Source of the DNA: Anaeramoeba flamelloides
Taxonomy: Eukaryota > Metamonada > Anaeramoebidae
Length of the DNA: 64,000 nt
NCBI GenBank assembly: GCA_027625915.1
Contig: JANTQA010000047.1
Location: forward strand, 1,364,001 to 1,428,000
Reading direction: 5' to 3'
Both the position numbers and the translations under genes were made by a program. The notes below the pieces were generated by a model. The model was not told the origin of the DNA. It searched no databases and saw nothing but the letters and a program-made list of their open reading frames with translations. Shown here one piece after another: positions 9,470 through 22,300 of this stretch. Numbering within the stretch: the stretch's first letter is position 1; the number at the start of each line of letters is the position of its first letter.

Positions 9470-12400
9470 ATGAGTGGTTCGAATCTCAATTCTCTTTTTT
9501 CAAGCTCAAAAAACCAAAATGTTTCTTTAAGCTATCAAACAAGAAAACAGCCAGTTCGAAAGCAGCAACCAAAAAATCAACCTTCCCAACCACAAACTTT
9601 ATTATCTAGCCAAATTATTTTATTTCGTTTAAATTCTAAGCAACAATATGAACAAATTGGGAAACTGGTTGTAACACTAATCGGCTCACCACCAACAAAA
9701 ACATATTTTATGCTCCTTTATAAAGACAAAAAAACTTGTATCTCTCAAACTACATTAACCAATCAGACTAAATTTTTGGTAACATTTTCGTTAGCTCAAT
9801 TTCTTTTTTTGAATTTTTGCAGACTTCCATGTTGGTGTGTTGTATTTTTAATAAGCAATTGATCTCTCTTGAAAAGGAGAAACAAAAAATTTTTAAACTC
9901 ATTTCAAGAAACTCAGTTTTTTTCATTTCTCAAAAATGAAAAAAAAAAAAAAAAAAATCTTCTTTGGGATTCAGAGATCGAAAAGATCATTTTCAAGACA
10001 ACGACCTTTCTCTTGTAAAACTGTAGTCAACAAAAAAATATTTCCTATTAAATCTCTCGGCATAACAACAAAAAGTAATCACAAAACAACAAAAAACAAA
10101 AAATGGTTGTTGAAAAAAAAACTATTCAAACCTTCTTGTTTTAAATTAAAAAATAAATTGAACAAAATTTTCCTTCCTCTTCCAAAAAAAAAAAATAACA
10201 AAAAAAGAAGAATTGTATAAATCATGAAAGATCAGGGTTCTAAAACACTAAAAGGAAAACTCAAAATAAAACAAGATTTGCTGAATTAAAGAGTTAAAAT
10301 TTTCAGTATTTTTGAAAACTTTTTTTTAAAAAGCCGAATTAAAACTTTTGTTCGATTAATTTATCAACCAACAGTAATCTAGAAAAAATTAATTCAATTC
10401 AAGCTTGTTTTTTCTTTAAATTTCGCCTATCAAATGAAAAAAATAATTTTTTTTTCTTCTTTTACTTTTTCCTTTCAAAAAAAACTTTTTTTTCTTTTTT
10501 TCTTTTTTCTTTTTGTCTTTTTTCTTTTCTTTCCGCAAACCACAACTTTTCCGAAATTTTAGATCCAAAACCAAATTTATCTTAATTATTATGACGATCG
10601 AAGACAAAATTTCTTATTACAATTTCCAAATACTGATTTAATCAATACATTCACTGCACAATTAGGGTTGATAAAAATAATTTTATCACCAAAATCAAAT
10701 TTACAAGATCTTCAGACATTTAATCTTGAAGAAGGTAGTGGTGATTTTATTATGGGAGAAGAAACCGTTCAAGTGAAGTATCAAGGATGGTTGCTTGATC
10801 CAAAGATCCCAAACAAATTAGGGAAAGTTTTTGATTCAAATTTTCACAAAACAAAGGTCTTTCGATTCAAGATTGGTTCAAAGCGGATTATTAGAGGATG
10901 GAACGAGGGTGTTTTAGGAATGAAACAATCAACAAAAAGAGTATTATACATTCCCTCAAAGTTAGGATACGGATCGAAGGGAATTACAAATTCAATTCCA
11001 CCAAACTCAACATTAGTTTTTCTAGTGGTTTTAGAAAAAATCTGGAAAAAGAATGTAAATAATAAAAAAAAAAAAAAAGGAAAAGAAGGTACTAATAAGC
11101 AAAAAGATTTAAAGTCAGAAGAAGGAAACGAAAAAGAAAAAGAAAAAGAAAATCAAAATCAAAATCAAAACCAAAATGAAGAAAATGAAAATGTAAATGA
11201 AAACGAAAAAGAAAAAGAAAATCAAAATGTAAATAATAGTGGTGGTGAGAAAAACAATAATAATAATTCTAAGAAAGATTCTATAATAAACAGAATGTCA
11301 AAAATCGGACATAGTACACCTTTTGCCATCACAAACGAATTAAATATGAAAAATAAAAACAAAGACAAAAAAGAAGACAATAATCAAAAAGAAAAGTTCG
11401 ACAAAAAAGAAAAAACAGAAAAAAAAAATAAAGAAAAAAAAGATAAAATAGATAATGATAAAAAAGATAAAAAGGAAAAAAAAGAAAAAAAAGATAAAAA
11501 GGAAAAAAAAGATAAAAAAGAAAAAAAAATTGATTTTACTCAAATTGAAGAAGAAAATATTTTTGGAATTGACAAGAAAGAAGAAGAAAATCTTTTTGGA
11601 AGTGAGAACAAAAACAAAAACAAAAACAAAAACAAAAATAAAAAAAAACATAAAAAAAAAAATAAAATTGTTGAAAAACAACAAGAGGAAATTAATGAAC
11701 AACAATCAATCGAAAGCAACGAAAAAACAAAATTTGAGCACACAAGACCAATTTATAATTCTTTTGAAAATTATCCAACCACAAAATTCTTGGCCAATAG
11801 AACGGCAACTATAGAAGAACCGAATGGAATACCTCGTTTATTAAATGACTCAATAAAAAACGGGTTAGAAGTTAAAAATATCATGGCAAATATTCAATTA
11901 AATATTAATCATGTCTCAAGAGAAATGGAAAAATTAACATTTGGAATGCTTGGTGATTCTTTGTCTGGGCCAGTTTTAATGCAAAACATTAGTGAAATGG
12001 TTAGTTCGAATGAGAAATTAGAAAAGCAAAATACAAAAATTTCTGAAAAAAAAAAAAAATTAAAAACCACAAACGAACAATTGCAAGAAAAATTAGAAGA
12101 AATCAAAAACAACACAGAAGACGAAGAGAAATTAAAAAAAAAAATTAAGAAAATGAAAGAAAAGATCACAAAATGTAAAAAGGAAATTGAAAAAAGACAA
12201 GAAAAAGTCTATCAAGTAATAACGAAAAAAAACCTATTAGAGACGACGCAAAAAAATAAAAAAAAAGCACAAAAAGAGGAAATTAAAAAAAAGAAGAAGA
12301 AAAGAAAAGAATTGGAAAAAGAAAATAAAGAATTAGAAAAAGAAATTCAATTAAAAGAAAACAATTTTGAGGGATTATTACAAGAAAACTTTGAAAAGGG

Positions 12401-13517
12401 GAAAAAAGAAGGACAAAAAAAAGCCCAAGAAAATAATGGAAAAAAATTAGAAGAATTAACAAAAGAAAATTATGAAAAGGGAAAAATTGAAGGAATAGAA
12501 GAAGCGAAAAAAAAAATTGAAGAAATGATTGAAAAAAAAAGAGAGAAAGAGAGAGTGAAAGAAAAAGAGAGAGAAAAAGAAAAGGAATTAAAAAAAAAAA
12601 AAAATGAAAAAAAAAGCTCAAATATTTCAGAAGAAGAATTAGAAAAATTATTACAAGAGAAATTTTTAGAAGGACAAGAGATTGGTAAAAAAGAAATTTT
12701 GGAAAAAAATGAAAAAGAAATTTCGGTTCTCTTAGAAAAGAAATTCGAAGAGGGCAAAGAAAAGGTAATCGAAGATCTTAAACTTGTTGAAGAGAAAAAG
12801 TTGAATAAAGAAGATAAAAATGAAAAGGAAACAAACAAAAAGAAAGAGAACCAGAAGAAGTTGGTGGCAGACGAGGATAAAGAAAAATTATTATTATTGG
12901 AAAAAAAAAAATTACTACAACAACAAGTACAATCAATAAAAAATCAATCTTTAGAATGTCAAAAAAATCAAAAAAAAAAAGCAAAGCATACCTCCTTATT
13001 AAAAGTTAAACAAGTAATGACAGATTTCTTCATGACAATGAACAAGGGAATACAAAGCGAAGCAAATTATTCTGGCCAACAAATTTTAACAATATTCAGT
13101 AAAGTGATCAGACAAAAAGATACAAAAGCGAAACAAGAGATATTGGAAGAAATTGCCGCTTTAGAGAATGATTCGAAAATAAGTTCTGAATCAAATGAAT
13201 CTTCTTCTTCTTCTTCTTCTTCTTCTTCTTCTTCTTCTTCTTCTTCCAGTGAAGAAAACGAAGAGGAAGATGGAGAGGACGAGAATAAAGAGGGCGAATT
13301 GGAAGATCAAGAGAAAGAGGGGAAAAAAGATGATGAAGAACAATCAAATAGTGAACAAGAACAAAAGAAAGAAGAATCTGGAAAGGAAGAGAGCGAAGAG
13401 GGTGCAGAGAGTGTAGAGAGTGAAGAAAGTGAAGAGAGTGAAGAGAGCGAAAGTGGTGAAAGTGGTAAAAGTAGTGAAAGTAGTGAGGATATTGATGATG
13501 GTAACGAAAATCTATAA
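9470..13517 (+). CDS. FKBP15: FKBP15 (WAFL)-like protein: WH1-like domain, FKBP domain, coiled coil
   Basis: Exons 9470-9778 and 10563-13517 join in phase 0 across a GTAACA...TTTTAG intron, giving about 1,087 residues. The joint falls inside the WH1-like domain and keeps the spacing between MLLY and NYYDDRRQN seen in human FKBP15. The FKBP domain (about 159-265) keeps the pocket residues: Tyr in VKYQGW, Phe-Asp in VFDS, RIIRGW, GYGSKG and the final LVF. Next come Lys/Glu/Asn repeats holding the conserved block INRMSKIG, a long Lys/Glu coiled coil, and a conserved C-terminal block (VMTDFFMTMNKGI...YSGQQIL). A poly-Ser tract (13201-13247) and an acidic Ser/Glu tail end the protein. FKBP15 acts in endosome transport and binds actin/WASP-linked factors. 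Order and landmarks match the family throughout, so the identity is firm; prolyl-isomerase activity is inferred only. Confidence 0.92.
9779..10562 (+). other. Intron 1 of the FKBP15-like gene (784 bp)
   Basis: The donor GTAACA follows the codon TTG, and the acceptor ATTTTAG precedes ATC CAA AAC. Removing this segment restores 34 residues between LLY and YDD, equal to the human spacing as I recall it. The intron contains a Lys-rich open frame at 9936-10220 and poly-T/C tracts, neither of which looks like a gene. Confidence 0.85.
13201..13247 (+). repeat. Coding (TCT)n / poly-serine tract
   Basis: Near-perfect TCT repeats encode a run of sixteen or so serines in the acidic tail of the FKBP15-like protein. 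A trinucleotide array like this should vary in length between strains without breaking the frame. Confidence 0.9.
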
Positions 13518-16500
13518 GTTACCAAATTATTTAATAGTTTAAATTAAATACTAATATTTCAATTCATTTTTCATATTAATCAAATTTAAACTCTTGATTC
13601 TTTAATCTTTTTTTTTTTTTCAAACAAAAATTCGAAAAAAAGAAAATCTCTAAATCAAAAACAATAATAACCCCATAACTATATATATTCAAATCTAATA
13701 ATTTTACAAATAAATATTGTTATTTTATAATTATTTTTTTTTTTTTTCCGTTAATGACGAAGAAAAAATCAAGATGAAAATTGTAATTTAGAAAAAGATG
13801 TAAAGTAGATTTATAATAAAAACTGTATAATCATTATTATTTAGAAATCAATAACAAAAAAAACCTCTATGATATTTACATACCGTTACTTTTCACTATT
13901 TTCAAAAATTCCAAATGTTCAAAAAAAATCAACAAATCATGTTTTTTTGGGTTATATTTTTTTTCAATTTCAAATTTCAATAGTTTATAATAGAATCTGA
14001 TCTTTCTTTTTTTTAACTAGAATAAAGAAAAGTTGTGTTTTAAAAAGTACCCACCTAACTTGTTTTTTTATGGGTTTATTCTTTGATTAATTTCGATTGG
14101 GTAATTGGAAAAAGGCCAAAAAAACTCGAAAATAGTAATTATTCAGATTTTTTTCATCAAGTCTAAAATCATTGAAAATAAATTTATAATGGTTTTGTTT
14201 TTATTCTTTAACATTACTATATATCTTTATTTCAGATAAATTTATATACTGATAATATCATATAAATATCTGAAAAATTTTAATTCTGTTTCCATTTTGG
14301 AAATAATTTTACTCATGTTTTGAAGAAAGCAGATTCTATTGATTTAAATGCTCAGAAAACTTTTTAAAATTGGTTTGACTTCAAAAGATAGTCCTTCTCT
14401 TGGTTTTTTTTTCAAAATTAAGCTACTCAATTTCAAAAAGGAAATTGATCTAATAATTTTATTCAATAAATTTGAATTTATCAGTATATATTTTCAAGAA
14501 CAAAAAAAATCAAAATATTTTAAGATAATAACAAATAATCCAATATTTTAATGTTTTTAATTGTTTTGTTTTTTTGTTGAACAAAAGAATAAAAAACAAG
14601 ATAATCAAGTTTAAAAATACACATTTTTCATTTAAAAATAAAAAACATTTTGATTCATGATTATCTAATTAAATAATATAAATTATTTTTCCTAAATTTT
14701 GACCCACTTTATAATGTTAATAGGAGTTGTTTTGGGGGTTTATTCCAGTATTCTTTTCATAAAATATTTTCAAATTTTTGGATCAGAATCATTTTTTCTA
14801 ATTTTGCAAATTTTAGTTTTGCTTTTTCAAACTTTTGTTTTTCTTTTATTTTTCTTTTTCTTTTTCTTTTTCTTTTTTTTAAAAAAAGATCAATGTGGAA
14901 AAAAAAAAAGATCTTCAAAAAGACAAATAATCACTCTGAAAATTGTGACTATGTAATGTCTTTGAAAATGGATTTAATTATTCATAAAAAATCTTGTTGT
15001 TCAACTTTTTTTCAGTGAAAGTTCAGTAATAAAAAATATTTAATGCTCATTTCAAAAATTGTGACTCACTTTTTTTTATGTTTTGGTTTTATGTTTTTTA
15101 ATTTTTAATATATCAGGCTTTTCTAAATTTAGAATGACTTAAAAGTGAATTACAAATCATATTTAATTATTAATTGTTCTTGAATACTAAAGGATAATTT
15201 TTTTTTTTTCAATTTATTATTTCAGGTGAGTCACACTTTTTGAAAAAGAGTTTACTTCTGATGAATTTGCATTAAGAAATATTATTTCAAGTAATTTTTT
15301 TTATTTTTAATTGAAAATTTTGATACCAAGTTATTAAAAACAATTAATTCAAGAGATCAGTCATCTAAGAAATAAAAATAAAAATTCATAAAATTATATA
15401 TGTGATATTCTCCACTTACAAATTTTGTAGTTTTCTAGCTTCAAAAAATTATGATCAACCATGAAATTCATAAAAGAAATTTTTATCTCAAAGAGATTAT
15501 TTTTATTTTAAATTTTTTCTGAAAAATGAAAATTATTTAAATTCATTTTATTTATAAAATTATAAATATTTTTACTCTTTCTGTTGTCATTTCCATTATT
15601 ATGGCACAATAAAAGTTTTTGTAACAGGAATATTAATATAAATATTTTTTTTCTTTTTTGAGATAATTCTTTTGGTTAACCAAAAAAAGTATTTATTTGA
15701 CATATTAAAAAATATTTGTATTTTTTTGGAATAATTATTATAACTAAGAAAAATTTTAATCCTTATAAAACTTTTGCTTAATAATTGAGTTCTAAGACTA
15801 ATTTTAAAAAATTAACCAAAATTTTAATTTTCTTGAAGAAATAACGAGAATTAGTTAATTTTATCCTCAAAATTCAAAATCATTTTTTTTCTGCCAAATG
15901 TGAATTGAATTGTTATAAGGATTCTTGTGAATAAGACCAAAAAATTTGTTCAAAAAAACTTTTCAAAATTAAAAATTGTTTTGCAATTTTTTTTCATTTT
16001 TTGAAAATCAGAAAATAATTTTTATAAAAACCTTAAGGAAGAAAAAAAAGCTTACTAAATCTAAATTTCATGAATAAACTTTTGTATGAACTTCCATCAA
16101 GTTTTAGTTTTTTTAATCTCATATACTTCAAAGTTTTTATTCATTTGTATTTAAATTGAGATATTAATAATAAATACTAACTAAATAAAAAAATATATTT
16201 CAAAATTTAAACTTTTCAATCTAGAACGATAGCTGTATTACAATATTGTCAAGAATTGATTTAGTTTTTAATAAAAAAAATATACTACTTTCTTTTGTTT
16301 GATATTGGAAAGGAGTGAATTTTGGATTTAAAAAAAGAGAACTTAATTAATCAATTGTTTTGATGAGGTTAACTAGTTCATTTCATTAACCTCGAAACAC
16401 GAATTACAGAAAAAAATTATTCAAGACCATGACAAGATTTCAAATTAGTTTTAAAAAATACCACACCTTAATAGAAAATTTTAATATCCGTGAAGTTGAT

Positions 16501-19303
16501 AAATTTACATAATTTTTTTGTTCAATTTTTCGAATTATTAATATGAATTCGTTCATTTGTTAGAAAATATTTAAAAATATTGAGAAAGAAGATTTTGATC
16601 TATTGATACTTTTAATCTTTGGGTTATTTGCAACCATTTGTAATATTTTAGAGTTATTCTTTTAATTATTGATTATAAATAATTAAATTACAAATTATTT
16701 CTTTATATTATAATTTAGATTTTTAGAATAAAAAAAAGTTTTTTGTATGAATTTTCAAATTAATGATTTTTTGGTTGATTTTCTCTTATTTTTTTAGGCC
16801 AACAAAAAAGTAAAAATTGATTTTAACGTTATCCTTAAAAAAATTAAATTTTTCCAAGCAAAAAATAATTATTTTTGTTTTTTTTTGGAATTAAGTATAT
16901 TTTTTATATTTTTTTATTCCAAAACTTGGTGTTTTGGTTTTAAAGTATACTTTTATACAAAATTATCATTGATAATAAGATTTATTTCTTCTTTTAAGAG
17001 AAATATTTAAAAAAAAAAAAAGAATTAGATAATAGTTTATATTTTCAACTTATCAAAAATGAGTGTTATGAATTTATCATTAATACTTACCCTCAAAAAA
17101 AAAAGTTAGTAATAAAAAGTTATAATTTAAATTTATTATGATTCTTTTTTTTAATTTTAAAAAATGAAATTCGAAATTAATTTTGAATTTTCTCTCAAAA
17201 TTTAATAAGTATCCCAGCTTCAATAAGATATTTCCAATAGCTTTATGAAAGACATAATTATTAATATTGATTTTTCTGGAAAATATTTTGAAAATAATTC
17301 AGATAATTAAATTCTATTTTTTGTTTGTTTGTTTTTTGAAGTAAATATTAAGATTTAATAATTAATACCTTCATAATCAACAAAATAACAAAAAAATCAC
17401 TCATTTTTTTAAATTATATATTTAAAAACCTTTTGGAACTGTTTTGTTCAATATTCATCAATGTCTGTATATAATATTTTAATTACAAGTTTGAATTTGA
17501 ATTTTTTTTTATTTTTGATTTTTTTAAAAATATTCAAGTTTTTCATCAATTAACTAAAAGAAAATCTTGTTAACACAATCACTCCACATAAAAAATTCAA
17601 TTAATTACCTTTCTAGTTATCAACAATTCAGCCCCATTCCTAAAATTTCAATACACTCAAAATCAACAATATCAAATCAAGAAAAAAATATAATTTTTTT
17701 TTTTTTTTTCTTTTTTCAAAATATCATATAACGCATTTAAGTTATCCTAGTATTAATGTTTTTATAAGTAATAATTTAACCTAAATGAAAAAAAAAAAAA
17801 TAATAATAGAAAATATTTGAATCGGTGTGTAATCAATAATGAAAAAAGTGAGAAAATTTATCTTGAAAAATTAGTTGAAATTTCACCATAATATTGAACG
17901 ATCAAATGATTAGATTAAATATACTCATTATATATGATTAAAATATTTACATAATGCTCAACACTAGCAAAAAATTAATCATTGTAAATTAATTTCCCAG
18001 ATCTAACAAAACAGACTACTAACTGGAAAAAAGAAATAGAAAACAAAAAAGAAAAGACAAAAAATGATAAAATAGTTTGTAAAATCACAATTATTTTCAA
18101 ATTGAATATAAAATGCTTTTTAGTTATTCTTTAAAAAATTTAAACTGTGTACAAATTTTTGGAATTTGATTTGTCATTCACAAACAAATAAATTTTATCA
18201 AATATGGGAATTTAGATATTTTATCTCAATTATTACCCTTAGTAGAAAATATTTATATTATCAATTTCACACCGAAATCTATCTTGTTTATGATAATTAC
18301 ACTATTTATCATTTTGAATATATCTGATATCAGTAATTTAAATTTTATAAAATACCAAAGTAACTGAATTAGCATATGATAAATAAAAATCAAAAAGTTC
18401 GTCCATTTGAGATTTAGATTTACTTTTATCAAAAATTAACCAAGTTATTCTTTCTTCTTTTTCACTTTTTAGAATGAATGATCTTCCAAGATCTTTGTTG
18501 TTTTATTTTTATATAATTGATTGTTTATTCAATGTAAGCCCAGATGTTCAAAAAATTAAAAAAAAAATTTTATTTTTAAAATTATATTATTTTTTTTTTC
18601 TTTTTTGATTTCTGAAAACACTTTAAAAGATCTCTTTTTGGAGATCTTATAGCTTTTCCAAATTTGATTTTCTATAATCAAGGAATTTTATTGACTTTTC
18701 TCTGAAAAATAAATTAATTTTTCGTGATATAATTTTCACTTTGATTTTCAACCTGAACAAACAGATAAATTAAAACCACTCTCAAAAAAGGAGAAGATTC
18801 AAGAACTTTCACATTAGACTATTTTATGTTTAAATACTTTTACTTTGAATTTTTCATTTAATTCTTTTTTTTTTTTTTCACAAAAGCCCTTTTGGAACAT
18901 TAACCTAGATTTTTTTTATCTTTTGTTTTATATTGTAACTCCAAATCGAGAACCGAATAAAAGAATTTTTTAATTCAAAATTTTCGATTGAAAAAACAGA
19001 TTTTGTAAATGGAAAAATAACAGATTTTGAATTTATTCAGAACAAAATTACAATCATAAGACTTTAAAAATAAAGTCCTTAAAGTGATTATCTTAATTAA
19101 TTATTCTTGGCTGTGATGTAACTTTTCTTTTTATAACAATCACAAAATAGGAAAAAAAATTTTATCTTTTTTTTTTTTTTCTTTATTTTCTTTTGATTTG
19201 AAAAGATTAGAACGATTTTTTTAAACGATTATAAAAATAAAAAACTGTTATCTAGATGTAAAAAAAAAAAAAAACAAACAAATATAATTTTTGGAAAATA
19301 TAA
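13518..19303. other. Intergenic spacer, 5.8 kb, between convergent genes
   Basis: The FKBP15-like gene ends at its left and the minus-strand USP gene ends at its right, so both 3' ends lie here. I find no gene. Two small open frames (14348-14551 and 14699-14956) are A/T-composition artefacts. The word GTGACTCAC recurs near 15060 and, inverted, near 15225, with a weaker form near 14942; this is too short to call an element. The part from about 17560 to 18165 is a dispersed-repeat copy (R4). The rest shows only A/T tracts. Confidence 0.55.
17560..18165 (+). repeat. Dispersed repeat R4, copy 1
   Basis: It matches about 40330-40850 in the same orientation. Shared landmarks in order are TT-AGTTA-C-AGTATTAA-TTTT-ATAA, GTGT-AATAATGAAAAAAGT-like, TGATCAATCAAAT-style text, ATAGTTTGT-AAATCA-AATTATTT, ATATAAA-TG and AAATTTTTTGAA. 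The homology is diverged and has small indels. No frame is preserved, so it is non-coding repeated DNA of unknown class. Confidence 0.5.
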
Positions 19304-22300
19304 TTAATTATCAGAATTTATACCATTATTAGGGAAATCGTCACCTGATGTATTAAAAACAACATCAGAATCGGAACTATTGGATAAATCCGATGAATCG
19401 TAATTAAAATATTTTTCATCTATCTTATCTTCGTCATCACTTTCATTCAAATTATCGTCGTCGTCGTCGTCGTCATCATCATCATCATCGTCGTCTTCGT
19501 CGTCGTCGTCGTCGTCATCGTCTTCTTCATCATTTTCTTCCTCTTCTTCATCTGAATTAATTTTAATTAATAATTTTTCGATTAAAGGATCAACAACTTT
19601 AATAGTTTCTTCGTTTTTTGATTCTTTTAAATTTTGTAATGTTTGTAAAATTTGAGGGAACACACTAATAAAATGATTTTTCCAAAATTTATTAACTTGT
19701 ATTGATTGCTCAAATAACTTGAGTTTGAATAATAAAATTTTAAATAAATCTTGATTTTTCATAACGCTCTCGATGTCTATTAAATTATTAAAAATATCAA
19801 AGGACTTGGCAATAAATAAATTTCTTTGGTTCCTATGTAAATTCAAGGTTATGTCTTTGTTTAACAATAAAATAAAATCATTAATTAAAGGAATTTCCAA
19901 ATATTCACTCTTCTTTGTTATGAATAAATAATAATCAATGAAAGTATTGTTTTTAAATTTAATAATTTTGACTAAAGAATTCATTATTTGTGATATTTGC
20001 GTTAAATAATCAATATATTTGAGATGATATTCCTTTTTGTTGATGGTAAACAACAATTCACAAGATAATAAATGTATTATTGATTTTAATAATTTGATTT
20101 TCTCTTTGTTATTGATGCATATTTGGAATAAATTTATTAAAAAGTTGTGATATTCTTCGTATTGGAAATAATAGGGAAATGTGTGATTTTCACGGGATTC
20201 GTTATTAGAATAAATAGAATAATCCCATTTAGCCAATATTGAGATTATTGAGGGTAAAATATTAATTACCTTGTCAGTTAAATAAGTTAAACATAATAGA
20301 CTATTTTTTGAAATCATTCCAAGCAATTCATTTACTTCCTTGAGAGAATTAAAACTTTCCATTAATCTTAGCAATAATGGGAATAATTTGACCTTGTTTG
20401 GCCATTGATCAATAATTAATGATTTGCTTTCAATTGTTTTTAATTGTGAGATTATTTTCAATAGGAGAACTAAGCCTTCATTTAAATTTTCAAAAATTTC
20501 CAGTTCTATTTCAAATTTTGAATCAATGACATTGTTTTCTAAAAAGTTTTCAATTAAATTAATTAAAAAGTTTGAAAGGATATTTAGGCCACTATTTTGA
20601 ATAAAATAATTAATATCATTATTTTGTGTAATAAATAAATTCAATAATTTAACAAAATATATTGGATTGATTAAAATAAAATTATTTGATTTTAATAATT
20701 TTTTATTTAAAATTATTTTTAAACACTGATGTTTGAAATTATCTTCTTTTTCCTTTTCGATTTTTTCATTTTCTTCGGTTTCAATTTCTTCTTTTCCAAT
20801 TTCTTCATTTCCAATTTCTTCCTTTTCATTATTATCAACATTTATAATATTAAAGAAGTTTAATAGTTCATTATTATAGCCAGAATCAATTTCATTTGAA
20901 TTTAATAAGAGATTAATTAATAATTTTTTTAATCTTTTAGAATTCTTCATTAATAATAAAAAGTCGTTTGATTTTTGAGAATAAAATTTCAATATTTTAA
21001 TAAATGTAGGGATTGTTTCCTTATTATAGACATTTACCAAATGTTTTTTTGATTTATTAACAAAATAAAAGTTTTTAATTATTAAAGATCTTTCCTTATC
21101 CAAAATAATAAAATTAATTAAATTGTCATTCAAATTAAACCATTTGTACCAAAATAACAAAAATTCCTTTTTATTGAGATCATTTGCTATTTGATAGGAT
21201 TGCATTTTTTGATAGAAATTAAAAAGATTTTCATAATTGGCTTCAATGATTTCAATAATTTGTTTTTCTAAAATTTCATTATCTTTAATTGGAATAAAGC
21301 TGGATAGTATTTTGAAATAGTTAATTAATAAATAAAATTCGTCCTTATAATATGAAATTTTTTTCTTTTTATTTTTATTTTTATAAAAGTTTGTATGATA
21401 TTGCATCGAATAGTTATTTGCTTGGCTATAAACATTTCCATCACCATCATCATCATCATCTTCTTCTTCACTTGATTCACTTAGCGTATCTTTTTTGACT
21501 TCCAATTTTCTATATAGTCTATTAGTTATTTCAGGTAATAGAGATAGCAAATAAGTGAATAAATCAAGCAATAATTTGGCATACATTTCGTTATATTTGG
21601 AATTTGTGATCAGGCTATTAATCAAAACATTGGTTAAAATTTGCGCTTCCATTCTTATTTCTTCCTTCATTGTTAATAATAAAAACCTTTCGATCCATTG
21701 TTCCTTTAATTGTAAAACGTAAGCGGTCAAAAAGTTATTATTTTGAATCAAAATTCTGAAATTCTCAATACCATTTTTCGTTGCCTTGGGGTATCTAGCA
21801 TTTTTAATAATCATTTCCATGATTCTTTGAGTGATATCTTTGACCTTTTGATCTTGCTTTTCTGTTAATTCCTGTATTTGCTTTTTTTTGCTTTCGGTTG
21901 TTATTTGTTTCAGATCCAATTTGTCAAAAATAATATTAAAGGCATCAAAAACAAATTGCAAGCCCCAAAACTGAGCGTCGTCAACTAATTTTATCAAAAT
22001 GTTGATCATTTGATCCAATTTGTCTGGTAACAGCCTTAAAACATAATTTATTACCTTCAGGGTATCATTTGATCGATTTAATTGAACAATGTTTAGTGGG
22101 ATATATGAGGTTTCTAAGAGCATATATTTATCAAAATCGTGTAAGGGCAATTCATTATTCTTGTCATTGATCATTGCCTTGAGTAACAATTTGATACTAA
22201 TGTTGGAAATTTTTTGCTCGGGTGCAAATTTATCCATATTTTTCTTCGATAAAGTATGTGTTTTAATAAATGCCTTTATTGGTGTTTTGTTACCCAGATT

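Noticed and set aside
9779-9822. A 44-base GT...AG intron in the FKBP15 first exon
   Set aside because: It leads to a frame that soon ends and has no WH1 similarity. The longer intron to 10562 restores the family alignment exactly.
9936-10220. Lys-rich open frame of 94 codons
   Set aside because: It lies inside the FKBP15 intron, is dominated by AAA codons and matches nothing.
14699-14956. Hydrophobic frame resembling a membrane segment
   Set aside because: It starts at TTG, ends in a poly-Phe tract from (TTTTTC)n, and has no splice or family support.
15056-15241. Inverted GTGACTCAC words as ends of an element
   Set aside because: Only about ten bases match. The word is nearly self-complementary, so the pairing may be chance.
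16360-16395. GAGGTTAA...TTAACCTC hairpin
   Set aside because: An eight-base stem in A/T-rich DNA is expected by chance, with no associated gene or repeat.
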